In this document: piece after piece, positions 24,301 through 36,950 of the stretch | Numbering within the stretch: position 1 is the first letter of the stretch | How the letters are laid out: each line of letters begins with the position of its first letter | NCBI GenBank assembly: GCA_035582835.1 | Contig: JAYKAV010003099.1 | Span: 1,512,363-1,576,362 of the forward strand | Direction of reading: 5' to 3' | Length of the DNA: 64,000 nucleotides | DNA from: Phoebastria nigripes | Lineage: Eukaryota; Chordata; Aves; Procellariiformes; Diomedeidae | Notes under the pieces: generated by a model | Told to the model about the DNA's origin: nothing | The model's database searches: none | Seen by the model: only the letters and a program-made list of their open reading frames with translations | Translations under genes and position numbers: made by a program

Positions 24301-27300
24301 ATCATCTGATAGGGCAGGCATGTTATAAAACACGTTAATTTCATCAAGCAGGTAGAATAAAGTTTCATAGCAAACTTGAGTTCTGGGAAAATCTGTACCG
24401 TTGGCTGAGAAACCCTGAGCCAGACCATCAGACTATGATGTCCTTCACAGGTTACTTCTGCTTCTAAGTCTTGGGCATTGCCCTCTGCCGGGGGCCTGGG
24501 GGAGGAAGGAGTGTCTGATGTTTTCCTCTGCTGTTTTGGCTCCTCTTCCTGAGCTCTTTGTGATTTTAATTAATATTCTGAGAGCAATTGGACGTCAGAA
24601 GACAAAGCTGGAGGCCAGGGAAGTGGGGCAGTGCTGCAAAAGTCTTGTGAAAGCAACGACCTTGTCAAGAAACGCAAACACAGAGAGCTTAAAGCAACAA
24701 ACTGAAAGAAGCTAGAGAGTAGCTAAAACATGAAGCAAATAAACAGAGGTTGTGTCTGTTTCTCCAAACACCCACAAATGTGGCCCTGAAAACTGNTCTT
24801 TCCCTCTTTCACACACCACAAGTTAAGCATCGAGTACTGGTAGGCTTTTGCCTTTGGAGAGAAGTAATGCCTAAGTATAGGCATTTGCTGTACCTATAAG
24901 GGAGTTGTTTTGTAGGGGTGAAGGCAACCATGAACCAGAAGAAGTGCTGCCTGGTGCTGGGAGATGTCCCACGGTGCAAACAGCCAGCTCTGCCCTCAGT
25001 ACCACTGCTGGATGCAGGGTGGGAGCGCTGGCTGCCCGTGCTGCCCTCGCTGGCTGCCCTTTTCTAGATCAATTGGTTTGGGCTGAGGTTTCAGCATCTG
25101 TTCAGCATGGAGTCGGCTGTGCCTAGTGCTCTGTGTGGGTAGCAGTGAATCAGGAGCGTGGAGCTGGGCCCTTCCTAGACTGAGCCTGGTGGCAGTGCCT
25201 GCCTAGGTTGTCCCTGGATGGGTAACTTGGGTCTCCAGTGTACACTAAACAGAGCGCTGCCTTGCAGCATTCCCCTCTTCAATTCCTCCTTGTCAGCTCT
25301 CCCCTCTGGAGGCTGGCAGCAGCCAGGGCAGCCTGCCAGCTGGGAGGGGAGCGCAGAGAAGGGGCTCACCCACCACCAAAGGGGTGGAGGTGCNGGGCAG
25401 AAGGCAGAGAGCAGCCCTGGCCAAGCCTCAGTGCCTCTCCAAAGTGAAAACTGACTCTGGGCTGCTTTTCNTTTGTTCTCAGCAGCACGTCAGCCTCAGT
25501 CGTCATTTCTGATGGCAGNGGTAGAGTTAGGAGACACTGAGCAACACCTCTCCTGGCAGCTGGGTGTAGGTGGGGAGGGATGCAGGTGTTCCAGAAGGCG
25601 TTGGCATGTAGATGCTTTCAGAGCATTGTAAGCTGGTTCCTGGCGTGGTTTCTGTGCTGTTTGCAGTACGCAGACACTGCTGCCCAGCCATGCTCAACAA
25701 GCTCTTGAGGGCAGGAGAGGACTCGGCCGTGAGCCTGACTTCCCCTGCTCTCTGCTCATCTTCTGCTGAAAAAGGGTAGGCAAAGGGCAAGTCTGCTTTT
25801 TTGGTGTTCAGGAGCCTCTGTGCTGGGTACTGCTCATCCCTGCGTGAGAGGCAGCCGCTCTTCAGGTTGTATTCTCAGGTGGTGAAGTGGGCTGCTGAGC
25901 CTGGGTGGGCATGAAACTCGTCTTCTTCCTGAGCAGTAATCAGCTCTGTGTGGCTTTGAATGTGGATCTTTGCATCCTCAATGCAGTTTTGAGCTTGCCT
26001 TCTTCACAGGGATCTTTGAACCCTTGGATCAATTAGACAAGGATAGAAGAAACCTGCTTTTATGTTTCCCAGCCTGTTTGTTTTTGTTTGTTTGCTTGCT
26101 TTAAATATCTTTGAAGTATCTAAGAAGTGTTTAGTGCTGCTGAAATATGCTAGATTGACCAGCCCTCTGTTGACGCAAAGCAGGAAGGAGGCAGTGCTGC
26201 TAACCCATGCCAGCCTGTGCATCGGGCTGGGATGCTGCCCAGGGACAGGGATGTTCCTTCTCCGTGATTTGCTCAACGCATCTGTGAAGGACTGTGCTGG
26301 GTGACAGCTGAGGGATGTGGCCCTCTGAGACCAGCGTCCTTCTGACAGTGGGACAGCCCTGCTCACTGAGACTGCGATTTCAGTGTCTAGGTAGCGTTTG
26401 CCTTCTGCTCAGCAGACGAGTACATGGGTCACATCACTAACAGCTTCAGCATGGAACCTGCCCTGTTCTTACCGGTCAGACTGAGTAAGCATAGCAATTG
26501 AAATTGCTTAATATTAAGCATCCTCAACTATATTTGACTTTTCCCAAGAGCTGATGGGCTGCAGCTCAGCCTTTTTTCATTCTGAAAATGAAAGCCTGAG
26601 GCTGTGCTGGTTAATTGTACCTGCTTATGCAGGGTTTTGATGGATGAGGTTGTTGACTGAAGCAGAGTAGCTTTTGGCCAAGTGGAGGGCAGAATGCAAG
26701 GTGGTCTGGTTGCGTTATTGTGCTCCAACAGATGCTCAGTGGAGCCTCAGCTTCTGAGCTCAGAGGCGTGCTAGCGCAAATGTTCCCATGTGTCTCCCAG
26801 TAAGGCACCTGCAGGAAGGTGTCCAGAAAGACCCGAGTCTGTGGTGGTCCTTGCTGTGATGCTTAAGGGAGCAAGGCAGGAAGGACAGGAGTGCGGCTTG
26901 CGTGGGGGGCTTCTTGGGTGAAGATTTAGGACTTCTAAAGGATGCCTCTTCATTATCTTGGTAATGAATCTTTTCTAAATCTGAGTAACCTCTGCTTTAC
27001 AGCTGTTAAATCATTCCAACAGCACTAATGGGGGAATGAACCTCAGAGTCATTTGGATTTAAACCGAGTAATTTAGCACTCAGTTCAGACTGCCCCAGTG
27101 TTGGCTTTATGAAGTTTTAAAATATTCTTCTCAAAGCGTTACGAAGTATTTAATGTTCTTCTTTCATCTTGCTTTGTATGCGAGCCTCCTTCCCAGCATC
27201 AATGTGAAGTACAGCAAGACTTCCCAGCTCACAGCAGAGGAAATACTCCAGGACTGGAGGAGAAGATACTGTGTTAATGAAACTCAGGTGCTTGTTTTAT

Positions 27301-30130
27301 CTTGATGCCAGGGGAGACTGCAAGTGCTGGAAAGGAGGATGAGGAAAAGGCCAGTTCTTGAAGCCTGTGGCAGAGAAGGTACAACGTGGCTTTTGGCAAA
27401 GCCATCCATTAAATCAAGGGACCTCTTGTTGTGGGGAGAGCTAACTTTTTGGAAATTGTCAGTTCCTTACACAAACTCCTGCTCTGAGCTGGGAAGCCTG
27501 AAGTTCCCTTTTGGCCGCTGTTCCAGGCTCCTGCAGCCATCCCAGCTCTGGTGTGTGCTGTCTGGGTCCTGAATGCACTTTCCACAGACAGTTTCCTTTG
27601 GTAGCCAATGTGTAGGAAATGCCTATGGTTATGATGATCTTCTGTCTAACAGTACAGTATTACTGTTAGGGAAAAGATGCCTCTGCTTACTGTATTTTCT
27701 TGCAGCACAGAGCAAGAAAGGGACCGAGAAGAAGAAAGTTCTTTCTCACCCAGCTAGAATTACTTTTTATCTCTTAAAGGTTTTTGTATGGATGACCATG
27801 GTCTGCTTTGGCACTTCACTGAGCAAGGCAAGGCCAGACCCTCAGCATGAGTCACCATTATCTCTTGACTGACCTCAGGAACTGTACTCCTTCACTCAGC
27901 AGCAAGGCTGGCCCCTAGCCTGGCAGGGACAAGCACTCAGACAACAGACCTTTGCTTAGCAAAGAGACCGGGGAGCTTGTAGAGACAGAGCTCATGAATT
28001 CAAAGTCCAGTGTGGCCAGCCATGTTCCAGTAGCTGGAAGGTGCCTGGCTGCTGCAAGCTGGTGGCTGATTCACGACAGCATTCCAGGAGGAGGGATTGA
28101 GTACATTGCCCTGCTTTTTAGGGGACTTTACTGTGAATGTTTGATCACTGCAAAGCTCTGACATGTGTGTTGCTCTTTCTCTTGCCCTCCCTGAGTCAGT
28201 CTGCAGGACACAGCTGCAGTAATTGGGCTTGTCTAGCTGCTGGAGATGTTGCCTGTGTTAATTACTGTGTGTCACTTTCTAGCTCAAACTCAGTTTCTTT
28301 TTGATCTCTGCTTGTTCAACACAAGCTGATAATGGCAGATTGGAGGTCATGAGACTCTGCTATATACCGGCAGAGAAAATCCTGCTCTTAGAAGAAAGCC
28401 AGGTGTTCCTGCCAAGCCTTTCACGCTGTTCTTGAATTAGCCCCGAGGTTACATGCCTCCTCCCAGCCTGTTCCACCCAGTTGAGTTTATCTCCCAGAAA
28501 ATCCTCCTGTCCCCACAACTGTTAATCTGTTAAGCAGACCATTGCCTGGGGGAGGTTATGGTTATAGGATGCTGCCTCTAACATGGCTCCAAGCTTCCCA
28601 CAAGCTCCAAGGCTTGTATTTGACTGTTAGGTGTTGCATGATTGGGTGCTCTGCATTTTCTAGATCCTGCAAATACACACCAAAATACTTCATTCTTTGA
28701 GCTGAATTGCCAACACTTTATTTGCAAATAAACCTTACTCCAGCCTTGCTCGGTTAGAGAAAAGCTAACGCCTGTTGCGCATGTGGGGAAAAACTGGCAT
28801 CAAAGATGTGCCCAACATCATGGCAATTAGTAATAGTTGTAAGGCTACAAGATGTAAGATCACCTTGTACTCAAAGATTGCAGCTTTCCTGAGCTACGTT
28901 GGTTTTGCCCCTGCTGGGGGAAAGTAACTCCCTTGTGCCATCTCTGTCTCCAAGGAGGGCTTTTGCTCCAAGTCTTAGCTCTTCCACGTCAATATGAAGG
29001 CTCTTCTGGCATGTGGTCCAGAGTGTCTCCTTATTCCCTCTCGCCATCTGAGAAGCCTCTGTGTTAGCTGCTCACCCTGAATGCAGTCAGCCAAATGTCA
29101 AGGGGCTCCTGGGTGCCATGTAGATGTGCAATATTGGTGTTATTTTCAGCTGTCAGACTGGATTCTGGAGGATGTGAAACTCGGGTGACACATATGCAAA
29201 GCATCTTCTGCCAAATCAGGCAGACGAGCATCTTGATTCAAAAGTAACTTCTCTTTATTACCGCATATTGTATATACTTTTTTTTAAAGGAACNGTTTTG
29301 CCACGGAGAAAAAACCTGCAAAATTGTTATTCTGGAGAAGGTTTTTGTAGTGCTCAGGATTTCTCTGGAAGGCTGATATTTGCTCAGCTGTGTGCTGTCT
29401 GTATGCCAATGAATACAGCACGTCAGAGCAAACATGCTGGAACTCGATCTTCTCAGCAGAAGAGCTTTCATTCCTGTCCTTCTGGCTCCCAGTTCTGACA
29501 ATGGAGAGCTGAGGGTGGAGGGTCTTGCATGGGACCAAAGCATTCCTGAGGAAGTCTGATGTGACACCACATTGAAAACAACCTCCCCACAGCTTTCCCT
29601 GGCCCTTAGCTATGGGTTGACTTTATTATTTTCATGTGCATTATCCTTTCTGTTTTAAGCCATACCTGCTCTTGACTTTTGTCTGGACCGTGCAGCCAGA
29701 AAAGCCCTCACATAACTGACAGGGAGAAAAATGTTGTTTTGCCCAGCTAGCTGTATCCTCAGATGCAGAAGGGGCCAGAGCTGTCAGGATTCCCCTGGTC
29801 CTTTCCTGTCTAAAGGATGGAGGGTAAGCAGATGGTCCTTCCCATGGTTTGACACGCCACAGCTTAGTGCTAGCATTTTATGGCACAGTCATCATAAATA
29901 ACTGATATTATTTGCTTTCTCTATTTAGAGAAAAGTCTTGTTCTATCCCAGTAACAACTGGGAAAACAAATGCCAGCATTTATCATGCAAGTGCTGGTAA
30001 TAATAGAGGTCAATTGGATTTATAGTGCCAGAACCCATTCTGTGTTTGAAGACTAATTAAAGCCTTAAATGAGATGCTTGTCCTACTGGAGGCTGCTTCC
30101 CCCCGGCCCTTTCTTTTCTTGCTGCTGTGC

Positions 30131-30148
30131 TTTTTTTTTTTTTTTTTT
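30131..30148. repeat. 18-base poly(T) tract
   Basis: 18 T bases followed by pyrimidine-rich CCCTTTTCCTCTTT. Simple-sequence tract in intron 9. Confidence 0.9.
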
Positions 30149-31236
30149 CCCTTTTCCTCTTTGAAGAGCCTGTTGTAATAATTGAGCAGTAGCTTGACAG
30201 AGCTTTCCTGATTACATGTCAGCAGCGTATGATTTGAGATGCTCTGTGTGCATTCGGATTGCTGGACCGTATCTCCACTGTCACTTCTGAGCTTGGTAGG
30301 GTTTACAGACCAGTCTTCCACCCCAAACAACTGGCTGGCTGGTCTAATTTAATCATATTGAACAATATTTAGAGTTGTCTGCCAAAATCAAGGTTCTGAA
30401 ATGCTGGGGTCTGTACAAATGTGGGGAGGCACTGTCCTGGGCTGGAAGAACTCACCCAAAAGACAAGTCAGTATCTCAGTTAATACAGGTACAAAGAGAA
30501 ATGACCTTTTCATGAAAGTACAGCAAGTGCTTATGCCGTGATTTGTCATGTTCTTTGTGGTGCAAAGTTTGTGCTCTGTGGGGCAACCACTGCTGCTGAG
30601 CTGTGCGTGCTGCTCAGCCAGGAGGGCTGGAGGCAAAGGGGAATGATGTTGGCTATACAACCTTTCCCTGTTGGTTTTCTGTGGAGTCCACTGTCAGGTT
30701 TAATTCTGCTTCCTCTGGTACAGCCACCCCAGAGGGATACAGCATGTTCCCAGCCTGCAAATAGAACTGTCGCTCAGTCTACGTTGGAGGGGGTTGCTTT
30801 GTCTCAAACAGGGATGGAGTAGGCAGCTCTCCAAGCTGCTGGAGCTGGGGAGAGCCTAGGAGTTATCAAAGCCCATGTCAACTTGATGAGAGCTCCTGGC
30901 AGGGCTCCCTGAATCGCTGCTACACGTGTTCTGCTCGATCTTGTCAACTCTGAAATCTCAGGAGTGCCAGCTGGATATGGAGACTGTCCATAGAGGAAGA
31001 AAACTCTGCCCACGCTGTCTACCCAGTTTTGCCCTACTGCAGATTTACACGGGATGATCCCATCACCATCCTACAATAAAACACTTCCTTGTGTTTTCTG
31101 TGGCTACATCTCACTTTGTAGCAAGGTACTGCTAGGGAATTTTTGCTATGTGAGCATTTTTCCTCTAATTGCACCCTGAAAACAGAGGGCCTGCCTGTGG
31201 CACAGGAATAGAGCCCTTCCCTCTGGAGACCATACT

Positions 31237-31284
31237 GATCCTGCCCTTCCAGGCAGTATGGATCCTGCCCTTCCAGGCAGTATG
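31237..31284. repeat. Exact 24-base tandem duplication
   Basis: Two identical, directly adjacent 24-base copies starting GATCCTGCCCTTCCAGGCAG and ending TATG, at 31237-31260 and 31261-31284. The flanking CATACTG at 31231 pairs with CAGTATG at the end of copy 1, giving a stem-loop. Confidence 0.95.
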
Positions 31285-31864
31285 GAGCTGGTGGCAGATA
31301 CCGAGGGGACAGGAGAAGAATGGGGGGGAAGATGCTGTGCTTGCTGCACATGCCATGTCAGCTGTCTGGTTTAGCCTCTCCGTCAGACATGCAGGGCCCA
31401 GTGTTGCTCTACACTGATCAGTTTAAAAAACCCAAGGAAAGTAGGGAGCATGCACTACCAAACTTCTGGCTGTGAAGAAGAGATTGTAGATAAAGGTTCC
31501 TGTGTACGTGTCATCACAGGTAGCATAAGGATGTGCAGAGGGGCCATCACCATCTCTGCAGGGTGGGGATGTGAGACAGAGAAAAAAGATGGGTATCTTA
31601 CGTCGATATGTTGGATTAATGTCCCAAAGACAGAAGAATAGGGAGTATTTGTGAGATGGGGGGATGTGAAGGAGCTGGAGGAAGCAAAGATGTCTCATAT
31701 GCATGCAAGCAAGCACACAAGCATCCCCCGCTGCTCTGTTGCAGTAAACTTCCCCCTCCCTGGAGTTCTTTGCTCCCTTCCAGGGAGAGGGAGGTGACTG
31801 CTTCATTGAGTTTTAAAATACAGGAATGTGAAAACCATTAAACTCGCCTCTGGAACCAAATTGC

Positions 31865-31925
31865 AAAAACAAAATGTAAAAAAAAAAAACAAAAACAACA
31901 ACAAAAAAAACCCCAAAACAAACCT
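31865..31925. repeat. A-rich simple sequence
   Basis: Runs of A broken by single C bases (AAAAACAACAACAAAAAAAA and similar), low complexity. Confidence 0.85.
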
Positions 31926-34007
31926 TGGTTCATGGTGGTGTTTAGATCACAGGGAGGGGGGAAGAGATTTTGAAAAAAAATATTTAAAAAAGAAACAACA
32001 ACCCTGAGCCTGAGCACTGAAAAGAACAACATTTGAGGAGCTCCAGGAAAACAAGGCATGAATACAGCCAGTCAGTAGCATTGCTCAGCTGATGTTCACA
32101 AGAAGGTTTCAACTTGCTCTATTAGAGACCTCAGTAAACCTTAAAGACAGACAGAGCATTTAGAAATGCCCCTGAGGTTTTCCGTTACTCTGCAGTAGGC
32201 TTGGTAAACATGCCAATAAATACTGGAGAGAGAGGAAAAAACCTTCCAGAGGAACAGACCCAGGTTTTCAGCTGCTCAATCTTTTGCATCCATGGCTGCT
32301 GCTGCCACTGTTGATCGGCACTGGGGAGAAAAAGGTAGAGTTGAACTTTTGCTGAGTATTAGGTAGTGCTGCAGGTATTTCTGGGAAAAATAACTTTGGA
32401 GGAAGCTGAAAGTTACATCCGGAGCCATCTGAGGGAATGTCCTGGTTGGAGACAGAAAGTTAATGGGAATCCTTCTGTCGTGGGGTGCTTGTGAGTATGG
32501 AAATCTCTCTGCTCTCCTGGAAGATGAGTATGCATAGGCTACCGAGCCTGTCTGCTGTGCAGTAAAGGGGAGAAGCTCCCGCAAGCACGGTGGGAATAGC
32601 TGCCTGCGTCGATCCAGTTTATGATAACCCTGACTGATAGGTAGCCTCTTAATTCTTTTAGCTGCTCGTTTTAAAGGCACTGCTTGCTCCACCTGCGGGA
32701 CAGCTTGTGGTGAGTCGGGGTGGCAGAACCGTGAGCTTTTGCGAGACCAGCGTTTGGCCCTGGCGCTGGTTGTGTTTTCTTCTGGAAGTAAATAGCTGAG
32801 TTGGATGGCTCTGAAGTTGAGTTTGTGACTCCTAACTTCTTCCTCTCTTAGCTCAACTGAATGGGAAATACACATGGTAACAGAGGAATGCCAGCATCAA
32901 AACAACTGAAAAAGACAAATTGTTCTGGGTGCCCTAATTGCTGGGGTAGTCTCAGCTGACTACATATATTAAATTAACAAAGGGGAAGGCAGGTTTTCTC
33001 AGATCAGAGATTAATGGTTTCTGGCCAGCGGTTTAATGCTATTGCAAATGTACAAAAGCACCTGAGGACGGAGGTGTATAATTAANGACTCTTTAGACTG
33101 TTGGAAATGATGTGTGTTTATCTAATCAGACGCACTTTGCTGCTTTCTTGCTTTCCTGGAAGTGGCCATTAAAAGCTGCTGTGATGCACGCTCACTTCCA
33201 GATGCTGGCCTCACCTCTTGGGCATTGCTTTGAAACCCAAACGTACCGTCTGATTAAGTGTTTGTAGGTGTCTTTTATTCCAGACCCACCTCGCTGCTCC
33301 ACACTTAAGACTGTAGGTTATTCTGAGGGAAGCCGAGAGCCACGAGCAGCTATAGCAATGTCTAGAACATTATTGTGCGTAACCAGGAGCCACCGGGCAC
33401 AACCTGCTGCTGCCTTCCCCTCGCTGAGCTCCTGCCTGACCGACGTGGCAGCAGCCAAAAAGCCCTTCGCTCATTTGGCAGCGTGGGAGGACACTTGGGG
33501 CCAGCGGCAGCCGCCCTGCCACTGCACAGCCACCTCCTCCGTGCTGATGCCCACGGGTTGCTGGTGGGAGCGCGGTGGAGCGATAGGAGCTGGGTGTGGG
33601 GCGTCTTGTGTCTCCTACTGAGTTGGTGCAGGACCTCAGCTTTGTTTAAGAGCTCTGGGTCCTTCCAGTTGAAAACTGCTATCACTGATGCTCCCGAGGA
33701 GTGTCAGCTTGGGCGGCGTTTAGCACGTGGAAGGGGGAGTCCTGTGTGGAGTGAACTGGTGTCTCTGGCAGGGTGGAGGGTTGTGCCTACCCACCGACAG
33801 TGGTGTAGCTGTCTCCGTTTTATGGTGGGAGAGGGCTTGGGCTTGATCATTTCAGCTGTCTTTGTGGCTGAGTGCACATCCAGCCAAATGGGATATTTAT
33901 GATAATAGATGCGTTCAGCTGCCAAATAACCACATCGTTTCTTTGGTATCCAACAGCATGAGCCTTTCCCATCCTGCTCGCAGGTGCTTAGGATATGTTA
34001 GCAAACG

Positions 34008-34033
34008 TAAGATACCTTAGATAAGGTATCTTA
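34008..34033. repeat. Near-perfect 26-base palindrome
   Basis: TAAGATACCTTA, two spacer bases (GA), then TAAGGTATCTTA: a 12-base-pair inverted repeat with a 2-base centre. It is flanked by a related direct repeat (TTAGCAAACGTAAG before, TTAGTAAACATAAG after, overlapping the arms). Confidence 0.9.
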
Positions 34034-36044
34034 GTAAACATAAGCAAGGACTGGAATAAAAATGGTAAAATCAAGAGTTCTGCCTGCTTTGTTGAGGGCA
34101 GCAAAGTCCTTTTTTCCTGCCTGCTCCAAAGGAAGGGCAGCCCCGTGTCTGAACCCTCGCCAGTGTCAGCAGCGATCGTGGACCTTCCGGGATCAAATCC
34201 TGTTATTACTGAGCTGCTGCCAAATGAGCAACTGGCTTTGCAGTGCGGAAGGGGGTTGAGTTTGGTAGGGGTGGCGACTGCATATCGTTACATGTTTTCC
34301 TTGCTCTCTGGCCTTACGGTATATTCACATCAATATCTGTTCTGCACCTATTCAGCAGCCCTGATGTTAGTCCCTCCTGAACTCAAAGCCTAGTAATGAA
34401 GTCACCTTAAAATGAAGCTGGTGCTAATGTGCTTTTTGGAGTAGAGAGACAGAAACGTGCAGAAATGTTTTGCTGATTTGAGTCTTTATGGCTGCAAGAA
34501 ATAAATCACTTCAGGGTAGCGAAGTAGTAGTGAGGGGCAGTGAAATTAACTTTAGGTCATTTATAACTAAGATGTGATACATATGCATGACCCTTGGCGA
34601 AGTCCCAGCTGATCTGAGCTTCTCTTTGTATCTCATGAAGCTGAGCAAGGTTGAACTTCTCAAAGCAGCAGTGTCTTTGGAGTTGCTGTAGTTTAGATAC
34701 AACTGTGGTTGCATCTGGAAACTTGGCTGAGCTGGATGTGTGTTAGTGCAGGAATCCCTGCTACCTGGTGGCTTTTTCCATTTAATCACCATGTTCTGCT
34801 TACAGTCAGTCATGAATTGGTTTATTAATTTTGTGCCTTCTCTCTCATTAAGTTTGTCCAGTGAGCAGCTCAGTGGNACCCTGGGTTCGAACAGGGTCTG
34901 TGGGGGCTGCTGCAACATAAGCAATGGTGCTGTTAGGTGGTGGTGGGAAACCGGGGAACCTTTAGGTTTGGTGAGTTTGCTGTTGCAGGAACCACACAAA
35001 GCTCAGTGGTTTCCGTTCTCAGGGCTCAGCATGGGGATGGGTTTCAATTCACATGTATTCATTCACCCTCCCCCAGGATTTCCCTTGAAGCTTGGAAGTT
35101 TTCATGGGACCTTGAGTCCAAAGCTTTCATTTCTGCCCTGTTTGGTGTTGCTGATGTGGGATGTCATGTGGTGCTCAGCTAAACTGAACCTTCAGGAAAG
35201 GTCAGGGAAGGGGAGCAGGAGGGTGAAAGGGGAGAAGTTTTCCCAGATGTGGTGAAGGCATCCCAGGGCCATTTTGTAAATCCTGGCTGTGTTAGCGAGC
35301 AAGGCAATAGAAGCTGGAAGCAGGTTGGAGGGAGACATGGAGGTAAAGAGAGTTTGGAAAGCAGGAGTCAGAGCTGAACTGTGTTTCACCCACTCTGTTA
35401 TTGCTAGAATACTATGTTAAAATGAATTTTATGAAATCTCAAATAAATATAATGAATGCTGCCAAATTTTCTGATTTCTCTGTCGGCTTCAGGGCAAGGT
35501 TTTGCTCCCCTTAAGGCTGGGCCTATGATAGTTAGAAAATATTTGCTCCTTCACTTAGTTTTCTAGCCCTCGTGACTGTAGAGAAGAGCTCAAAGCTGCG
35601 TCCCAGATGCATTCTTTAAGTTAAAAACATGAAGATAAAGCAACAAATCCACGCATTTATTAAACTATATTTTTGTTATCATTTTTCTTAATGTCAGTCC
35701 CCTGACTACTGTTGTTTAGAGGGGGGGTTTGTAACTCCTGAATTCCAGAGGCTTCATTTGAGATCAGGGTCATAGTGTGACCCAGCCACTGGTTCGATAG
35801 CAAAAGCTTCACGCAGCCCTAGCTGTTGCTGACTGTGCCGTGATAGTGTTTTTGAAAAAGACCCAAAACAATAGAGGAAAAAAACACGTTTGAATCTCAA
35901 GGACAGCACAGCTGCAGCATCTCATCCTTTTGACTTTGTAGTTAACAGGAGCGGAGGGTCTGCCCTGGTTTGAATTTTGTCTGTCTGACATCAGTGCTGT
36001 CGGTGAGTGACACGCTCCTGATGCGAGAGTGCGTTGTTTTGCAG

Positions 36045-36115
36045 GAGCCAGGCCAAAGAGACTCCAAAGGAACAGCATGGACAGCTTAGACTTTCTGAAG
36101 TTCCCCTCTGAAAAG
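36045..36115 (+). CDS. GPSM1: GPSM1 coding exon 10: linker microsegment
   Basis: This is a 71-base exon encoding residues 378-401: ARPKRLQRNSMDSLDFLKFP, then SEK. The acceptor is GTTGTTTTGCAG|GAGC and the donor is GAAAAG|GTAAGT. It enters in phase 1 and leaves in phase 0. ARPKR matches human GPSM1. The following NSMDSLDFLKFPSEK aligns with GPSM2 HSMENMELMKLTPEK, so this part is more ancestral-like than the human version (SAETWDLLRLPLER). R-x-x-S-M is a plausible basophilic kinase site (inference). It is isolated by introns of 14.7 and 3.1 kb, so it would be easy to miss. Confidence 0.94.
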
Positions 36116-36810
36116 GTAAGTAAAGATGTCTGGCCTTAAAGATTAAATATCAGTAGGAATCTGTAATGGCTTGTTGACTGGCTTCATTTGCAGGGAAGTA
36201 TGCAATTAGCAGGTATCATTGGAGTCAATGGGATTAACCAAAGAGGGTTTCTAGAGAGCTTGGAGGAGAGGAACAGCTGGTCTAACTAAAAAGGCACTTA
36301 ACAACTGAAAGCTGAAAAAGCCACTTCTATGCTTTTTTGAAAAAACAGCCCTTTATTGAGAGGATCATTGTTAGCTTTTTAGCCCCTTTTGTGGCTGGTG
36401 GCAAATCTCAGTGCCNTATTAGCCCAGCGGAGTGCATTCAGCACAAGTAGGGAAGGAGAGGTCAGAAGCAGGAGATGGTGCGTTGCAGGAGGTAGAGGGT
36501 TTTGTTCTAAGGGGCTCTAAGGATTGCCTCTGCTCCTGTTTGCTGCTGGAAATGTCAGATCCAAGCAGATCAGCATTTTCTCAGTCTCCCCAGGGTAAAG
36601 GCTGTTTCTGCAGTCATCTGGGAGGCACTGAGCCTTTCCACCTACAGGGATCATTTAAGTTTCTCAGAAAATCCTGCGCAGGATTGCTGGGTCTGCCCAG
36701 TGGCAGGCACTGGTGCTGCCATGGGGCTCAGTCATGCCCGTTCCCAGAGGAGGTGGCCAGGCAGGCAGCCGTGCTCTGCCTTTTTGGAATGTCTTTGGCA
36801 CAAATAACTT

Positions 36811-36950
36811 ACATTCATCCAGTGCTTTCCAGGCACAGCTCTCCTGAGTGTCCCAGGGAGCATTTCCCCTTTTACAGAAGCGTCACAGAGAGAAAAAACT
36901 CGCCCAAGTTGCAGGTACGTGCAGACGGTCAATGGGAAACAACCGTGGAG
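36811..36950 (-). mobile_element. Old MIR/THER-like SINE fragment, reverse orientation
   Basis: Contains CATTCATCCAGTGCTTTCC, then CATTTCCCCTTTTACAGAAG, CACAGAGAGAAAAAACTCGC and CCAAGTTGCAGG. This is the usual order of a reverse MIR (CCCCATTTTACAGA..CAGAGAGGTTAAGT..GCCCAAGGTCACA). Diverged but in the right order. Confidence 0.6.

Larger units (their letters stand above)
21372..36044 (+). other. GPSM1: GPSM1 intron 9 (14.7 kb)
   Basis: This long intron separates the TPR exons from the linker exons. No frame in it resembles GPSM1 or another protein. Contents I can name: an AT-rich block with homeodomain-like TAAT cores near 21,590-21,720, a (GTTT)n stretch at 26076-26100, poly(T)18 at 30131-30148, a 24-base tandem duplication at 31237-31284, an A-rich tract at 31865-31925, and a near-perfect 26-base palindrome at 34008-34033. 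The rest is unique intronic sequence. Confidence 0.9.
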
